Shown here: piece by piece, positions 36,370 through 43,845 of the stretch | Layout of the letters: every line of letters starts with the position of its first letter | How positions within the stretch are numbered: position 1 is the stretch's first letter | Source: Tannerella serpentiformis | GTDB taxonomy: Bacteria; Bacteroidota; Bacteroidia; Bacteroidales; Tannerellaceae | DNA: 64,000 nucleotides | Direction: 5' to 3' | Assembly: GCF_003033925.1 (NCBI RefSeq) | Contig: NZ_CP028365.1 | Coordinates: forward strand, 496,001-560,000 | Position numbers and translations under genes: made by a program | Notes under the pieces: model-generated | Databases searched by the model: none | What the model saw: only the letters and a program-made list of their open reading frames with translations | Told to the model about the DNA's origin: nothing

Positions 36370-36393
36370 ATAATCTATGATTTTTAGATGGCG

Positions 36394-36401
36394 TAAAGAT
36401 A
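36394..36401 (-). promoter_or_regulatory. Near-consensus -7 element (TATCTTTA) for the 35779 gene
   Basis: One mismatch to TAnnTTTG, with a leader of about 20-25 nt. Confidence 0.45.
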
Positions 36402-36452
36402 ATGCTTCATTTTTTACGGGAAAGGTGTCCGCACATCCACGAGACGTTTTTT

Positions 36453-36662
36453 ACCTCTCGCGAGACCTTCAGAACCTCTCGTGAGACCTTTTTTACCTCT
36501 CCGAAGACGTTCAGAACCTCTTACGAGACCTTTTCTACCTCTCGCGAGACCTTCAGAACCTCTCGTGAGACCTTTTCTACCTCTCGCGAGACGTTCAGAA
36601 CCTCTCGCGAGACCTTTTTTACCTCTCCGGAGACGTTTAGAACCTCTCAGCCCATTTTTCGC
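36453..36662. repeat. Tandem array, 21-bp unit, ten copies (two alternating forms, 42-bp higher unit)
   Basis: ACCTCTCGCGAGAC-type units start at 36453, 36474, 36495, 36516, 36537, 36558, 36579, 36600, 36621 and 36642, exactly 21 bp apart. The core CTCGCGAG is palindromic. Tails alternate between CTTTTTT/CTTTTCT and (C/G)TTCAGA, so the true period is 42 bp. It lies upstream of the 35779 gene, downstream of the TIR gene. Confidence 0.94.
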
Positions 36663-36840
36663 GCCTTTCTGACATGAAAAAGCGCCTCAAAAATCATAGA
36701 GGCGGACACTTTGTCACCCCTCACCCCTCCTACCGTTAGGGTGGGGGCGTAAAAACATACGTTGAATACCCTTCCGAAAACGCATTCGACATGTTTCACG
36801 CCCTCGCAAAATCCAAAGGTTACGATCAATCCCCGGCCAC
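36663..36840. other. Spacer after the 21-bp array
   Basis: No gene is supported. It contains a GAGGGGTG-rich stretch and a GGGGGCGTAAAAACATACG tract. Confidence 0.35.
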
Positions 36841-36899
36841 AAAAAAGCCTCCCGCCGTCCGGATACTCTCCAAGGAGAAGATCCAAACGGCGGGAGGCT
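36841..36899 (-). terminator. Terminator of the TIR-like gene
   Basis: A 13-bp perfect stem (AGCCTCCCGCCGT with its complement) and, on the minus strand, a following run of six T. Confidence 0.85.
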
Positions 36900-36917
36900 A
36901 AAGGGAGAGATGCTGGA

Positions 36918-37763
36918 TTATATCTTACTCCAATCTACATCATAGCCGGCTTTCTCGAGTTCTTTAGCCACTTGATACTTCCAGTCATTACTTCCATCTT
37001 TCACTTCGATGTACAAAATGCCTTGGGCATCGGAAGGCATTTCTACCTCGCTCTTCCGTAGAGCACAAACGCGCCTCGCACCCAGCTTGCCCATAAATAG
37101 GCCGTGTTCGAAAACTACATTCTGCCGAGCACGAGGCTTACTGTTCTCACTTCCTCTCTTTCTGCCCTCATCACAGAGTGTATACAGTATGATTGCATAA
37201 CCCACATCTGCCTGCTTTTCCAACTTCTGAATGATTGTCAGGCCCTCATTGGCTTGTTCATGTAGGATAACAGCCTCAAGCCCGATCTTTTCAACTAATC
37301 GTGCCGCGCTTTCTTTAAGCTCATCATCGTGCCCATGAACGATAAATACCTTCTTGTTTTTGACAACATCTGTATTAGCTAATCGCGCTTTCGGATGATT
37401 CTCTTCATCAACTACCTTCTGCATACGTTCGATAAATGAGGTCGTGACATCATCTTTTGTATCTCTTCTCACAATAAAAAATGTGTCGGCTCCTGAAGGT
37501 CCTAGGAGGATTGGTAATGGATTTAGAGCTCGAGCTCGATCCTCAGCAAATCCATGAACAGCTTTTCGGGTTTGCACGATTATCATCTGTGGATATTCCT
37601 GAAGATCTATATGCGTACTCTTAAGTAGAAAAGGTTCCTTCTTAATGTATTCGCGAACGATTTTTTCTACCTTCTCCTTTTTAATATTTAGTTCGTAGTA
37701 AGGATAATACGCACTCTCCTTTTTTTCGTGCTCTCCCTTTGTTACAGCAATATGATAGTACAT
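36918..37763 (-). CDS. TIR-like nucleotide-binding protein (CAP12/Pycsar-effector type)
   Basis: The 281-residue protein has an N-terminal region of about 120 residues of unknown fold and a C-terminal TIR-like domain of the predicted nucleotide-binding family. Visible motifs are KVFIVHGHDDELKESAARL (about residues 138-156), LEKQADVGYAIILYT, and ARQNVVFEHGLFMGKLGARR with a conserved Glu. Such domains degrade NAD+ in antiphage defence or bind nucleotides. No cyclase, CBASS or Thoeris partner gene is next to it. Codon use is visibly more AT-rich than its neighbours, suggesting transfer. It has its own promoter and terminator. Confidence 0.85.
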   Translation of the reverse strand: MYYHIAVTKGEHEKKESAYYPYYELNIKKEKVEKIVREYIKKEPFLLKSTHIDLQEYPQMIIVQTRKAVHGFAEDRARALNPLPILLGPSGADTFFIVRRDTKDDVTTSFIERMQKVVDEENHPKARLANTDVVKNKKVFIVHGHDDELKESAARLVEKIGLEAVILHEQANEGLTIIQKLEKQADVGYAIILYTLCDEGRKRGSENSKPRARQNVVFEHGLFMGKLGARRVCALRKSEVEMPSDAQGILYIEVKDGSNDWKYQVAKELEKAGYDVDWSKI

Positions 37764-37791
37764 TATGTCATGTGTTTTGATTAGTTGCCCG

Positions 37792-37799
37792 CAAAGATA
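37792..37799 (-). promoter_or_regulatory. -7 element (TATCTTTG) for the TIR-like gene
   Basis: A perfect minus-strand match about 28 bp before the start codon. Confidence 0.65.
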
Positions 37800-38109
37800 G
37801 ACTTCCCCAAAAGGTTCCTCTCTGAACCTTCAACCTTCACACCACGTTCGTCACAGATTGGCAGGCACATTCGTTCATCCGCTCTTCCTTCCACGTGAAA
37901 AGGCCATGCAATGCAACCACAGAAAGCTCTCTCTACTCAAAAAAGCTCGCCGATGAGCTTCCCCTTGCTCGTCTGCCAACAAAAAACGCTTATTGATCAG
38001 CGATTTACGAGAAACACACACTCCGCCCCCCTCTCCCCTCACCCCCAATCGCTCACCCATCAGCTTCAATTGGTCTGCAAAGAAGAATGGTTTATAAAAT
38101 AAACTGATA
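37800..38109. other. Intergenic region between divergent genes
   Basis: About 310 bp with no supported gene. Short open frames on both strands here have no recognisable family. No tandem repeat was seen. Confidence 0.4.
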
Positions 38110-38117
38110 TACATTTG
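38110..38117 (+). promoter_or_regulatory. -7 element (TACATTTG) for the DUF2141-receptor pair
   Basis: A perfect match about 60 bp before the DUF2141 start codon. Confidence 0.65.
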
Positions 38118-38178
38118 CCCCCGTCATCGAACCCATTCAATGACGATTCAAACCCCATTAAAATAGGAGATAAACAAG

Positions 38179-38607
38179 ATGAAAACACTGAGAATGGCCT
38201 GCCTCGCAGGCGTGTTTTGCATGATGACGGGCGCCGCGATGGTGGCGCAAAGTAGGCCCCTGCCTATGTCGGACAAGGTGAACGTGAACCTGCTCCTTTC
38301 AGGCGTACGCGCTGACGGCGGCAAGCTGATGGCCTCGGCCGTCGACCCGAAAGACAGCAAGCACACGGTCTACGCCATGGTGGATCCGACGGCCGACGAG
38401 CTGCAGGCGGTCGTACTGGAGAACGTGCCCGTGGGCATGTGCGACATCTACGTCTTTCAAGACCTGAACGGCAACAAAAAGCTCGATTGCAACGCGGACG
38501 GCGTGCCCACTGAGCCTTGCTACATGAAGCAGAAGGTGAAGGTTGCTGACCACGGCGTTCTTCTGAGGGCGCACCTCGTGAACCCGGCCGAGATGATGGG
38601 CAAATAG
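38179..38607 (+). CDS. DUF2141 domain exported protein
   Basis: The 142-residue protein has a signal peptide (about 1-24, ending MVAQ) and a beta-rich DUF2141 domain with the typical end FQDLNGNKKLDCNADGVPTE. Its function is unknown; the family is often found beside outer-membrane receptors. The barrel receptor gene begins 11 bases later on the same strand, so they form a pair. Two cysteines in the last third might form a disulfide after export. Confidence 0.87.
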   Translation: MKTLRMACLAGVFCMMTGAAMVAQSRPLPMSDKVNVNLLLSGVRADGGKLMASAVDPKDSKHTVYAMVDPTADELQAVVLENVPVGMCDIYVFQDLNGNKKLDCNADGVPTEPCYMKQKVKVADHGVLLRAHLVNPAEMMGK

Positions 38608-38618
38608 CGGCTACGGCT

Positions 38619-40967
38619 ATGCGCTATACCTTATATATGGTGGCGCTGGCGGCGGCGATGCTCGCCCATGAGGCGCGGGCACAGGAGGTCCGCGGCCGGG
38701 TGACGGACGCCGAGGGCCGGGCGGTGGAGCCTGCCACGGTGGCCGTCTTCCGCGGCGATCGACAGCTGGCAGCCGACGTGACAGACACAGCGGGGCGATT
38801 CCGATTGGCCGCTCCTGACGAGCCATACACGCTCCGTGTGCGGCATGTGGCCTATCGACCGTTGGACACGCTGATCTCGGTGCGCGGCCATTCGGGTGAC
38901 GAATTGTCACTCGTCATGGCTGAGGCGTCCGTGGGTCTTGGCGAGGTGACGGTGCAGGCCGAGCGGATCGTGCGTGAGGCGGATCGCTTCGTGGTGCACG
39001 TGGGCGATGCGCCGGCGATGGCCGGCCGCGATGGCGCGGAGTTGCTCCGCACGGCGCCGGGCGTCTGGGTGACGGACGACGGCGTGTCAGTCAATGGCGC
39101 GGCCGGCGCGCGGGTCTATGTGGACGACCGCGAGCTGCGGCTCTCGGGGCGCGCGCTGACGGCTTACTTGCGCACGCTACGGGCAGCCGATGTGGCGCGG
39201 GTGGAGGTCTTACCCCAAGCTGATGCGTCGTACGGCGCGGATGTGCGGGGCGGCGTCGTTCGGATCGTGCTGCGTCGTCGGCGCGAGCGGGGCGTGGATG
39301 CCAACGTGTCAGCCGAGGCCGACTTCGGCCGGCAGTACGGCGGCGTCCGGCCCTCGGCTTCTGTCCGGGCGCACGCCGGGCGCTGGACGTGGCACGCCTC
39401 CGCCGCGGGTGACCATCTATATAAAGGTATAGGGCAGCTATCGGCCGAGCGTTTTTATGTGAACCGCGAAGCCGGCTCGTTCGCGTCCCAGTCGGTGACG
39501 GACGGCCGGCGACGCAACGTCACGGGGCGCGTGGGGGCGATCTTCGACGCCAACCCGCGGACGTCCGTCGGCGCCGAGGCGGAGCTGTCGCGCGGGCGAG
39601 AAACGGAGCCGTCGGAGGTGGAGACCCGGATCAATCAACACGGCCAGCTGCGGTCTATCACGGGTCACTACGACCGCGAGGAGACGGATCGCACAGCCGT
39701 GGCAGCCCTGAACGTGACACACCGCACGGACACGATCGGCTCGCGACTCAAGCTCGTGGCCGACTACACCGACCGCAGCCTCGGCGGCGAGACGGACGAA
39801 CGTTCGACGGCGGGCTGGACGAACCGCGACATCACGGCCTCGCGCTACCGAGTGTTGGCCATCGACGCCTCCGCCTTGCGCGTCCTCCGGTCGGGCATGC
39901 GGCTCTCCGCCGGCGCGAAGTACACCCGCAACCGCATGCGTGACTCTGTCCGACGTGAGGGCGCGGCGTCCGACCCGGGTTTCCTGACGGATTACACCGA
40001 GCAGATCGCGGCCGGCTACGCTTCGCTCGCCCTCGAGCTCGGTCGCCTCAGCCTCACCGCCGGACTGCGCGCAGAGTGGACACACACGGCCGGTCGCGAG
40101 GGTGTGCGGCGCGCCTATGCCGACCTCTTCGAGAACGCCACCGCGACGTACGCCTTCGATCCGATGCGCCTCTTCATGCTCGTCGCGCAGTATGCCCGCA
40201 ACGTGGAGCGGCCCAACTTCCGCTACCTCAATCCGCGGCGCGTCCGCTCGTCGGACTTCGCCTACATCGAGGGCAACCCGGCGCTCCGCCCGACCTACAT
40301 CCGGCGCCTCAGCCTGACGGCCGTCTGGCACTACCGCTACACGCTGACCGTCGGCGGCAACCTCCACCGCGACCTCGTCCGTGAGGAGGCGCACACCGAC
40401 GCTTCGGCGCCCGAGGTCCGCATCGTGCGGCCCGAGAATCACGACCGCGAGAACCATTGGTTCGTCGCCCTGAGCGCGCCCCTCCGCCCCATGCGCGGGT
40501 GGGAACTCAACGCCAACCTCGTCGGTGTGCGGCAAGATCTGCGCGCCACATCCTCCGATCCGTGGGCAACGCACTGGCTCGGCTTTGCTCGCCTCACGCT
40601 CGGCGTCACCCTCCCCCGCGACGCGTACGCGGAGCTGACCTACAACGCGTCGAGTCGGCTCTATTCGGCCAACTCCGGCATCGAGCCACGCCACACGTTC
40701 GACGTCGCGCTCAAGAAGCAGTTCGCCGACCGTCGGCTGACCGTCACCCTTGGCGTAAGCAACATCTTCGACCGCGGCGTGACGTACTTCTCGCACACCG
40801 AGCGCTTCGACGAGCGCACGTCCGTCTCCGGAGGATCAGCCGGGCGACGCGTCACGGTCGGGTTGCATTACGTGCTGCGTTCCGGCAAGTCCGGCAAGTC
40901 GCGCACCGTGGAGCGTGCCTCGTCCGACGACACCCGGCGGATGGATCGGGTGAAGAATGAGAAGTGA
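38619..40967 (+). CDS. Outer-membrane beta-barrel receptor with CarboxypepD_reg N-terminal domain
   Basis: The 782-residue protein has a signal peptide (about 1-21, ending EARAQ). A CarboxypepD_reg-like domain follows (VRGRVTDAEGRAVEPATVAVF), then a plug-like region (LGEVTVQAERI, with VYVDDRELRL further on) and a barrel. It is a paralogue of the receptor at 4042-6375 with the same layout. The partner DUF2141 gene is directly upstream. Substrate is unknown. The coding sequence is very GC-rich. Confidence 0.9.
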   Translation: MRYTLYMVALAAAMLAHEARAQEVRGRVTDAEGRAVEPATVAVFRGDRQLAADVTDTAGRFRLAAPDEPYTLRVRHVAYRPLDTLISVRGHSGDELSLVMAEASVGLGEVTVQAERIVREADRFVVHVGDAPAMAGRDGAELLRTAPGVWVTDDGVSVNGAAGARVYVDDRELRLSGRALTAYLRTLRAADVARVEVLPQADASYGADVRGGVVRIVLRRRRERGVDANVSAEADFGRQYGGVRPSASVRAHAGRWTWHASAAGDHLYKGIGQLSAERFYVNREAGSFASQSVTDGRRRNVTGRVGAIFDANPRTSVGAEAELSRGRETEPSEVETRINQHGQLRSITGHYDREETDRTAVAALNVTHRTDTIGSRLKLVADYTDRSLGGETDERSTAGWTNRDITASRYRVLAIDASALRVLRSGMRLSAGAKYTRNRMRDSVRREGAASDPGFLTDYTEQIAAGYASLALELGRLSLTAGLRAEWTHTAGREGVRRAYADLFENATATYAFDPMRLFMLVAQYARNVERPNFRYLNPRRVRSSDFAYIEGNPALRPTYIRRLSLTAVWHYRYTLTVGGNLHRDLVREEAHTDASAPEVRIVRPENHDRENHWFVALSAPLRPMRGWELNANLVGVRQDLRATSSDPWATHWLGFARLTLGVTLPRDAYAELTYNASSRLYSANSGIEPRHTFDVALKKQFADRRLTVTLGVSNIFDRGVTYFSHTERFDERTSVSGGSAGRRVTVGLHYVLRSGKSGKSRTVERASSDDTRRMDRVKNEK

Positions 40968-40989
40968 AAAGGAAAAAATGATCGGGAAT

Positions 40990-41100
40990 ACATGCCTGTA
41001 ACAGGCAAGGATGGCTGGCGCCCCTTGGCGCCTTGACTTTCTTCTGCTTCCTTTTCTTGTGTCAAGACAAGAAAAGGAAGTCAGGGGCGCCCCCAATAGG
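40990..41100. repeat. Composite hairpin element after the receptor gene
   Basis: GGCGCCCCTTGGCGCC stem, TTGACTTTCTTCTGC, then the CTTTTCTTGTGTCAAGACAAGAAAAG palindrome and GGGGCGCCCC. It is positioned where a terminator of the receptor gene is expected. Confidence 0.82.
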
Positions 41101-41154
41101 CTCAGCCGGTAGCCGGTAAATCATCCAAACAGATAAGAATCGAAATAACGAATC

Positions 41155-41775
41155 ATGACAATGAAAGAAGAGAAGAAGATCCTGCGGGACGTCCCGCCGA
41201 ATGAAGAAGAAAGTATGGCGCTGATCGCGGAGATGATCCGCAACACGCAGCGCAAGATGGAGCGTGGCGCGGGTACGCCGATGCTCGTGTGGGGCTACGC
41301 CACGATACTGGCCACGCTGGCGGTCTGGGCCGGCTTGAAGTTCACGAACGACCCTCGGATGCAGTACCTCTGGTTCCTAATCCCCGCCATCGGGCTGCCG
41401 TGGCAGCTATTTCAGAAACGCCGGCCGCCGGAGGTCCGCACGTATGTCGACAAAGTGGTGTCGTACATCTGGATCGTCATGGGCTGGAGCGGCTTCATCG
41501 TCTCTTGCCTCTCGTTCCTCGGTGCAATGCGGACGACGATCCTGTTCCTCATCACGCTGATGATGGGTCAGGGCAGCGTCATCACGGGGTTAGTCACGCG
41601 CTTCCGGCCGCTCACCATCGGCGGCATCGTCGCGCTGTTGCTCAGCTTCGCGCTCCTCCATCTCACGGACATAGACTTGCACCTGCTGACCTTCGCCTTG
41701 GCTTTCGTGGCGATGGATATCATCCCCGGACACATCTTGAACCGTCGCGCAAAGAAGGCATGCTCCCCGGACTGA
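41155..41775 (+). CDS. Polytopic membrane protein, function unknown
   Basis: The 206-residue protein has a charged N-terminus (about 1-40) and five to six hydrophobic segments (around 43-62, 72-86, 103-120, 125-145, 152-168, 172-190). I do not recognise a named family, but genes of this kind are often paired with small winged-helix regulators in Bacteroidetes. Here the regulator gene begins inside its last codons (16-base overlap), so the two are translationally coupled. Confidence 0.82.
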   Translation: MTMKEEKKILRDVPPNEEESMALIAEMIRNTQRKMERGAGTPMLVWGYATILATLAVWAGLKFTNDPRMQYLWFLIPAIGLPWQLFQKRRPPEVRTYVDKVVSYIWIVMGWSGFIVSCLSFLGAMRTTILFLITLMMGQGSVITGLVTRFRPLTIGGIVALLLSFALLHLTDIDLHLLTFALAFVAMDIIPGHILNRRAKKACSPD

Positions 41776-42059
41776 ATCCGCTGCTCCACAGCGAACTTCG
41801 GCTGGGCGTGATGTCCATCCTGATCGGCGTAGAAAGTGCCGACTTCACCTACCTGCGCAAGGAGACGGGCGCGACGGCCGGCAACCTGAGTGTGCAGTTG
41901 GAGAAGCTCTCTCAAGCGGGTTATATCGCTATAGAGAAAGGTTTCAGGGGAAAAATTCCACGTACCACCTGCCGTATCACGCCCGAGGGCACGGAAGCTC
42001 TCCATCAATACGTCAAGGCGTTGGACCACTACCTCAAGGGAGTGAAAAACGGAAAATGA
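41760..42059 (+). CDS. Winged-helix transcriptional regulator (HTH_34/MarR-like)
   Basis: The 99-residue protein starts at the ATG at 41760 and consists of a single winged helix-turn-helix. The recognition region is FTYLRKETGATAGNLSVQLE, followed by the wing GFRGKIPRTTCRITPEG. The longer open frame upstream on the same phase lies inside the membrane-protein gene and is not used. It probably regulates the coupled membrane protein or nearby transport genes; no operator was identified. Confidence 0.87.
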   Translation: MLPGLNPLLHSELRLGVMSILIGVESADFTYLRKETGATAGNLSVQLEKLSQAGYIAIEKGFRGKIPRTTCRITPEGTEALHQYVKALDHYLKGVKNGK

Positions 42060-42098
42060 AATGGCATGCTCGATTTCACCTATTGAATTTAGACTGCA

Positions 42099-43073
42099 AT
42101 GAATGACTTGTTCACACAAAACCCTGACCTCCTGTTCCTGATCGAGCAGGCCGTCAAAGCCCCGTCGGGGCATAACACACAGCCGTGGCTGTTCCGAATC
42201 GGCAAGACGGAGATCGACATCTGCCCCGACTACAGCCGGGCATTGCCCGTAGTCGATCCGGACAATCGGGAGTTGTTCGTCAGCCTCGGTTGCGCGACGG
42301 AAAACCTCTGCATAGCCGCCTCGCATAAGGGCTACTGCCCGACGGTGACCGTTGCAGAAGACGGTACGATCTGCATCCGGCTTGATCGCCACGCCGACGT
42401 AACGCCGTCGCCGCTCTTCGCACAAATCGCCCTCCGTCAGACTAATCGTCGGGTGTACGATGGGCGCACGATCCCCGCGGCAAACATCGACCAACTGCGG
42501 GCCGTCGAAGTCGCGCCCTCGGTCCACATCCATTTCTACGAGCGTGGCACGCCTGCTTTTAACGCTATCGCCGAACTGATCTACCGCGGCAACAGCCTGC
42601 AAATGCAGGACGACGCATTCAAAGCCGAACTCCGCAGCTGGATGCGTTACAACAAAAAGCACCGCGACGCTCAGCACGACGGACTGAGTTACGACGTCTT
42701 CGGCGCCCCTAATCTGCCGCGCTTCATCTCCGAAAACGTGATCGCCGGTGCACTCAACGAGCGATCGCAGAACCGCGCCGACCGCAAAAAGATCGCCTCG
42801 GCCTCCCACTTGATCCTGCTCACCACCCGCAGCAATACCGTGGAGCAATGGGTAGCGCTGGGTCGGACGTTGGAGCGCCTCTTGCTCACGTCGACGGCGA
42901 TGGGCCTCGTCCATGCGTACCTCAACCCACCGAACGAGCTTCCGGAACTCACCCATGAGTTGGCCGACACGCTCGGTCTTCCGAGTGAGTATCCGACAAT
43001 CTTGCTGCGCATAGGATACGCTAAACGTATGCCGCATTCAGTGCGGATCCCAGCCGAACAGCGGGTCCGGTAA
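42099..43073 (+). CDS. Acg-type nitroreductase family protein
   Basis: The 324-residue protein begins with a nitroreductase-like FMN-binding pattern (APSGHNTQPWLF) and has the longer, two-half layout of Acg-family proteins (LRQTNRRVYDGR in the middle, SHLILLTTRSNT and MGLVHAYLNPP later). Activity is unproven for many Acg proteins; some store flavin. It follows the regulator by 39 bp, so it may be in the same operon. A hairpin terminator follows. Confidence 0.88.
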   Translation: MNDLFTQNPDLLFLIEQAVKAPSGHNTQPWLFRIGKTEIDICPDYSRALPVVDPDNRELFVSLGCATENLCIAASHKGYCPTVTVAEDGTICIRLDRHADVTPSPLFAQIALRQTNRRVYDGRTIPAANIDQLRAVEVAPSVHIHFYERGTPAFNAIAELIYRGNSLQMQDDAFKAELRSWMRYNKKHRDAQHDGLSYDVFGAPNLPRFISENVIAGALNERSQNRADRKKIASASHLILLTTRSNTVEQWVALGRTLERLLLTSTAMGLVHAYLNPPNELPELTHELADTLGLPSEYPTILLRIGYAKRMPHSVRIPAEQRVR

Positions 43074-43085
43074 CAGACAATGAGA

Positions 43086-43121
43086 AGAGGGTAAGACCAC
43101 GACGTCCTACCCTCTTTTTAT
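43086..43121. terminator. Terminator between nitroreductase and tadA
   Basis: AGAGGGTA and TACCCTCT arms followed by TTTTTATTT on the plus strand, between convergent genes. Confidence 0.78.
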
Positions 43122-43171
43122 TTGCTCTGGGCGGCCACATCGGTACACCCCCGCAAGCACACGATAACACC

Positions 43172-43618
43172 TCACCGCTTAGCACGGAAGAAAGCTGTCA
43201 TCTCGGCAGCGCATTCCGCCTCCATCACGCCGCCACGCACCTCCGTCCGCGGATGGAACGCCTGCGGAGCGTAAACGGTGAAGCCGCGCTTGGCGTCTGG
43301 CGCACCGTAGACGACGGCGCCTAATTGTGCCCAACCGATGGCGCCAGCACACATGACGCAAGGCTCGACGGTAACGTAGAGACGACATTCGGGCAAATAT
43401 TTCGCTCCCATAGCCCCGGTGGCGGCGGTGATCGCCAGCATCTCGGCATGCGCAGTCGGGTCGTTGAGGCGCTCCGTTTGGTTGTGGGCACGGGCAATGA
43501 CGCGATCGCCGCAAACTACGACCGCTCCGACGGGCACTTCGCCCTCTGCAGCGGCCTGACGCGCCTCATCGAGGGCACGGCGCATGAAGTATTCGTCATT
43601 AAAAGGCTGTACGGTCAT
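43172..43618 (-). CDS. tadA: Nucleoside deaminase, TadA-like
   Basis: From the ATG at 43618 the protein has 148 residues. It shows the zinc-deaminase motifs HAEM (catalytic Glu) and PCVMCAGA, and the TadA-like N-terminus DEYFMRRALDEARQAA. It converts the wobble adenosine of tRNA-Arg to inosine, or acts on free bases. A frame extension to 43705 exists but would overlap the RHH gene widely. The chosen start overlaps its stop by four bases (ATGA), a typical coupling signal. Confidence 0.9.
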   Translation of the reverse strand: MTVQPFNDEYFMRRALDEARQAAAEGEVPVGAVVVCGDRVIARAHNQTERLNDPTAHAEMLAITAATGAMGAKYLPECRLYVTVEPCVMCAGAIGWAQLGAVVYGAPDAKRGFTVYAPQAFHPRTEVRGGVMEAECAAEMTAFFRAKR

Positions 43619-43845
43619 CGGCGCATTTCGTTTTCGTTGAAGAGTGTCGGATGATCCTCGCTCATAACGCGAAAAACGTGGGTGAGAATCGTCATGCGAA
43701 GCCAATTCGAACGGTTTTTAATCTTGTATCTTGCTAAATGATGCGTGACAGCCCGATATTCTTCTTCGTTCATCAAAAATGATACGCGATGCATGCGCGG
43801 CTTGCGTTCCGAACGAGGCACCGCACCTTTTTGAGCTTTCTTCAT
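43615..43845 (-). CDS. Small ribbon-helix-helix-like protein
   Basis: The 76-residue basic protein has a core (HRVSFLMNEEEYRAVTHHLARYKIK, given here in part: RVSFLMNEEEYRAVTHH) that fits a beta strand plus two helices, as in Arc/MobC-type ribbon-helix-helix DNA-binding proteins, followed by SNWLRMTILTHVF. It overlaps the esterase gene by four bases upstream and tadA by four bases downstream. A regulator role is inferred from the fold only. Confidence 0.7.
   Translation of the reverse strand: MKKAQKGAVPRSERKPRMHRVSFLMNEEEYRAVTHHLARYKIKNRSNWLRMTILTHVFRVMSEDHPTLFNENEMRR

Noticed and set aside
37875-38114. 79-codon minus-strand frame with a GERLGVRGEGG phrase
   Set aside because: This phrase is common in spurious translations of intergenic DNA; the frame crosses the promoter of the opposite gene.
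39438-40796. Antisense open frame of 452 codons opposite the second receptor
   Set aside because: It is a GC-rich shadow of a well-supported gene with signal peptide and barrel.
43619-43705. Extended start of the tadA-like gene
   Set aside because: It would overlap the RHH gene by 90 bases; the ATG at 43618 gives a four-base overlap and the expected N-terminus.
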